Positions 6,969 through 7,632 of a stretch of DNA of 7,632 bases are shown here, in pieces. Every line of letters begins with the position of its first letter. Within the stretch, counting starts at the first letter, position 1. The DNA is taken from positions 1 through 7,632 of the forward strand of contig JAITWB010000177.1 of assembly GCA_031285525.1 (NCBI GenBank). The letters are read 5' to 3'. This DNA is from Spirochaetaceae bacterium. GTDB lineage: Bacteria > Spirochaetota > Spirochaetia > Treponematales > Treponemataceae. Below the pieces are notes generated by a model. That model did not search any database and had not been told where the DNA came from. It was given only the letters and a program-made list of their open reading frames with translations. Made by a program: the position numbers and the translations under genes.

Positions 6969-7006
6969 AAAAAAGGCAGACGAAGAACTTTCGTTCCTCA
7001 TCTGCC
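6969..7006 (-). terminator. Strong Rho-independent terminator after the 103-aa gene, minus strand
   Basis: On the minus strand a 14-bp stem (7006-6993 with 6988-6975, two G-U pairs) closes a GAAA tetraloop and is followed by TTTTTT (6974-6969). It lies 50 nt after the stop of the 103-aa gene and separates it from the TrxR-like gene. The plus strand has only TTT after the stem, so a reverse effect would be weak. Confidence 0.88.
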
Positions 7007-7055
7007 TTTCCGTTATCATATCGCCGCTTAGTTCACTATCAAGATATTTCGCCCT

Positions 7056-7367
7056 TCAATTTAAATTTCCCCAAAGTAGTATCAATAGCAATAATACACT
7101 TCCTGCTGCCAATAATAATCCAATAGATCTTATTAAATGATATCGAGCATATCCTGTTTTTTGCGCATCTCCCTCATTTTCTTTTCGTTTAAGATCGATT
7201 AAATTTTCTTGCGTCCTTATTATCCCAAGAAAAAGTAAACAGATAAAACAGATCATTCCTCCGAAACGACTCTCTTTATAAGCAAATACATATCCACTTG
7301 TAAGTGCTGTTGTCAATACCATAAAATAAAAAATCAAATATATATAATTAGTATCCTTCTTCATCAT
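7056..7367 (-). CDS. Small three-helix membrane protein of unknown function (103 aa)
   Basis: No named family recognised. Three hydrophobic helices are clear: about 8-30, 36-51 and 80-99, with a charged loop (52-79) between the second and third. The third helix is preceded by a basic-aromatic stretch, GYARYHLIRSIG (72-83). Two adjacent ATGs occur at 7367 and 7364; GGAAGG (7376-7371) is 3 nt from the first and 6 nt from the second, so the second is slightly favoured. Composition is about one third GC, well below the operon on the left, suggesting acquired DNA. The C-terminal half is homologous at sight to the interrupted reading frame at 7488-7632. The gene sits between two minus-strand terminators (7403-7437 and 6969-7006), so it is probably its own short unit. 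An immunity-type or other accessory role would be a guess. Confidence 0.75.
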   Translation of the reverse strand: MMKKDTNYIYLIFYFMVLTTALTSGYVFAYKESRFGGMICFICLLFLGIIRTQENLIDLKRKENEGDAQKTGYARYHLIRSIGLLLAAGSVLLLLILLWGNLN

Positions 7368-7402
7368 AATCCTTCCATTCAGTTAATTAATCCTTAACAG
7401 TT

Positions 7403-7437
7403 AAAAAAGGCTTTGCTGTAAAAACAGTAGCAAAGGC
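7403..7437 (-). terminator. Probable Rho-independent terminator upstream of the 103-aa gene, minus strand
   Basis: On the minus strand CCTTTGCTACTGT (7436-7424) pairs with ACAGCAAAG (7419-7411) as CTTTG and CTGT segments with a CTA bulge, around a short T-rich loop, followed by CC and then TTTTTT (7408-7403). The bulge makes it weaker than the other two terminators. It would end transcripts coming through the interrupted paralogue, or act as an attenuator ahead of the 103-aa gene. Confidence 0.6.
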
Positions 7438-7459
7438 TGCTTTATCTTCTGCCTTTCTC

Positions 7460-7485
7460 TTACCGCAGCATTATTCCTGCTCCTT
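7460..7485 (-). other. Three-codon open frame (Met-Leu-Arg) behind a strong Shine-Dalgarno
   Basis: AAGGAG (7485-7480) lies 8 nt before ATG 7471, followed by CTG CGG and TAA (to 7460). It sits between the paralogue remnant and the terminator at 7403-7437, upstream of the 103-aa gene. It may be a leader-type mini-frame, or the surviving start of a deleted gene. No protein can be assigned. Confidence 0.3.
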
Positions 7486-7487
7486 TT

Positions 7488-7632
7488 TTAATTAATTGAC
7501 ACTATGATCATATAAATCAAAAATCCTACACCACAACAAAAAAGCCCTATCGACTTTGACAATCTGTAAACAGCCAACCCTCGTTCATTAGCATCATCTT
7601 TACTTTAATCAAACATGTTTTTATCCTCACAA
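7488..7632 (-). pseudogene. C-terminal part of a paralogue of the 103-aa membrane protein, interrupted by in-frame TAA; 5' end beyond window
   Basis: The minus-strand frame reads CEDKNMFD, then TAA (7607-7605), then continues open for 38 codons to TAA 7490-7488. Downstream of the stop it gives DDANERGLAVYRLSKSIGL and a hydrophobic helix ending in N. This parallels the 103-aa protein: KNMFD-stop-SK against ENLIDLKRK (54-62), and GLAVYRLSKSIGL against GYARYHLIRSIGL (72-84). The stop occupies the place of Leu59, so one change TTA to TAA would explain it. A start at ATG 7616 would yield only three residues. Alternatives: a sequencing error, or an upstream gene that genuinely ends at this TAA with relic sequence behind it. 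No transposon boundary is seen. Confidence 0.6.

Noticed and set aside
6918..6969. 17-codon minus-strand frame with basic residues (starts MPWRYLMRKP)
   Set aside because: It has no SD, follows the T-run of a terminator directly, and overlaps the inverted repeat.
6913..7030. Possible integron attC site in the intergenic inverted repeat
   Set aside because: No RYYYAAC/GTTRRRY core pair is found at the ends of the inverted repeat, and no integrase is in the window.

Overview
The window looks like a chromosomal segment of a spirochaete, most likely a Treponema-type organism of medium GC. The basis is a divergent LigA, a lipoprotein with a relaxed signal motif, and two long proteins that match no widespread bacterial family at sight. 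This placement is inference from gene content; no marker in the window fixes the species.

Left block (1-3412, minus strand): a tight four-gene operon read right to left. It holds a 388-aa cytoplasmic protein of unknown function, a 228-aa lipoprotein, the tRNA m7G46 methyltransferase TrmB, and the N-terminal 248 residues of the NAD-dependent DNA ligase LigA, which runs off the left edge. Gaps are 17, 27 and 1 nt. A promoter and a strong Shine-Dalgarno (SD) sequence precede the first gene.

Middle block (3413-5983): a short AT-rich divergent promoter region, then one long plus-strand gene for a 737-aa membrane protein. Its order is signal peptide, periplasmic domain that reads like a degenerate M28 metallopeptidase, about eight membrane helices, and a C-terminal beta-rich domain. 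A 270-bp intergenic stretch follows. It holds a promoter-like element, about 110 nt of potentially structured RNA and a strong intrinsic terminator, and may be a free-standing small RNA locus.

Right block (5984-7632, minus strand): a thioredoxin-reductase-like flavoprotein that keeps the FAD motifs and the redox CxxC but lacks the usual NADPH phosphate-binding motif. Beyond it the composition turns AT-rich (about one third GC, against about half on the left). That region carries a 103-aa three-helix membrane protein flanked by two minus-strand terminators, and the C-terminal part of a paralogue interrupted by an in-frame TAA. This end looks like accessory DNA with duplicated and decaying small genes.

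The left operon is ordinary housekeeping (tRNA modification, DNA ligation) plus two unknowns. The most unusual items are the M28-like membrane protein, the non-canonical TrxR, the orphan RNA locus and the broken paralogue. I see no CRISPR array, tRNA, rRNA, transposase or integrase.
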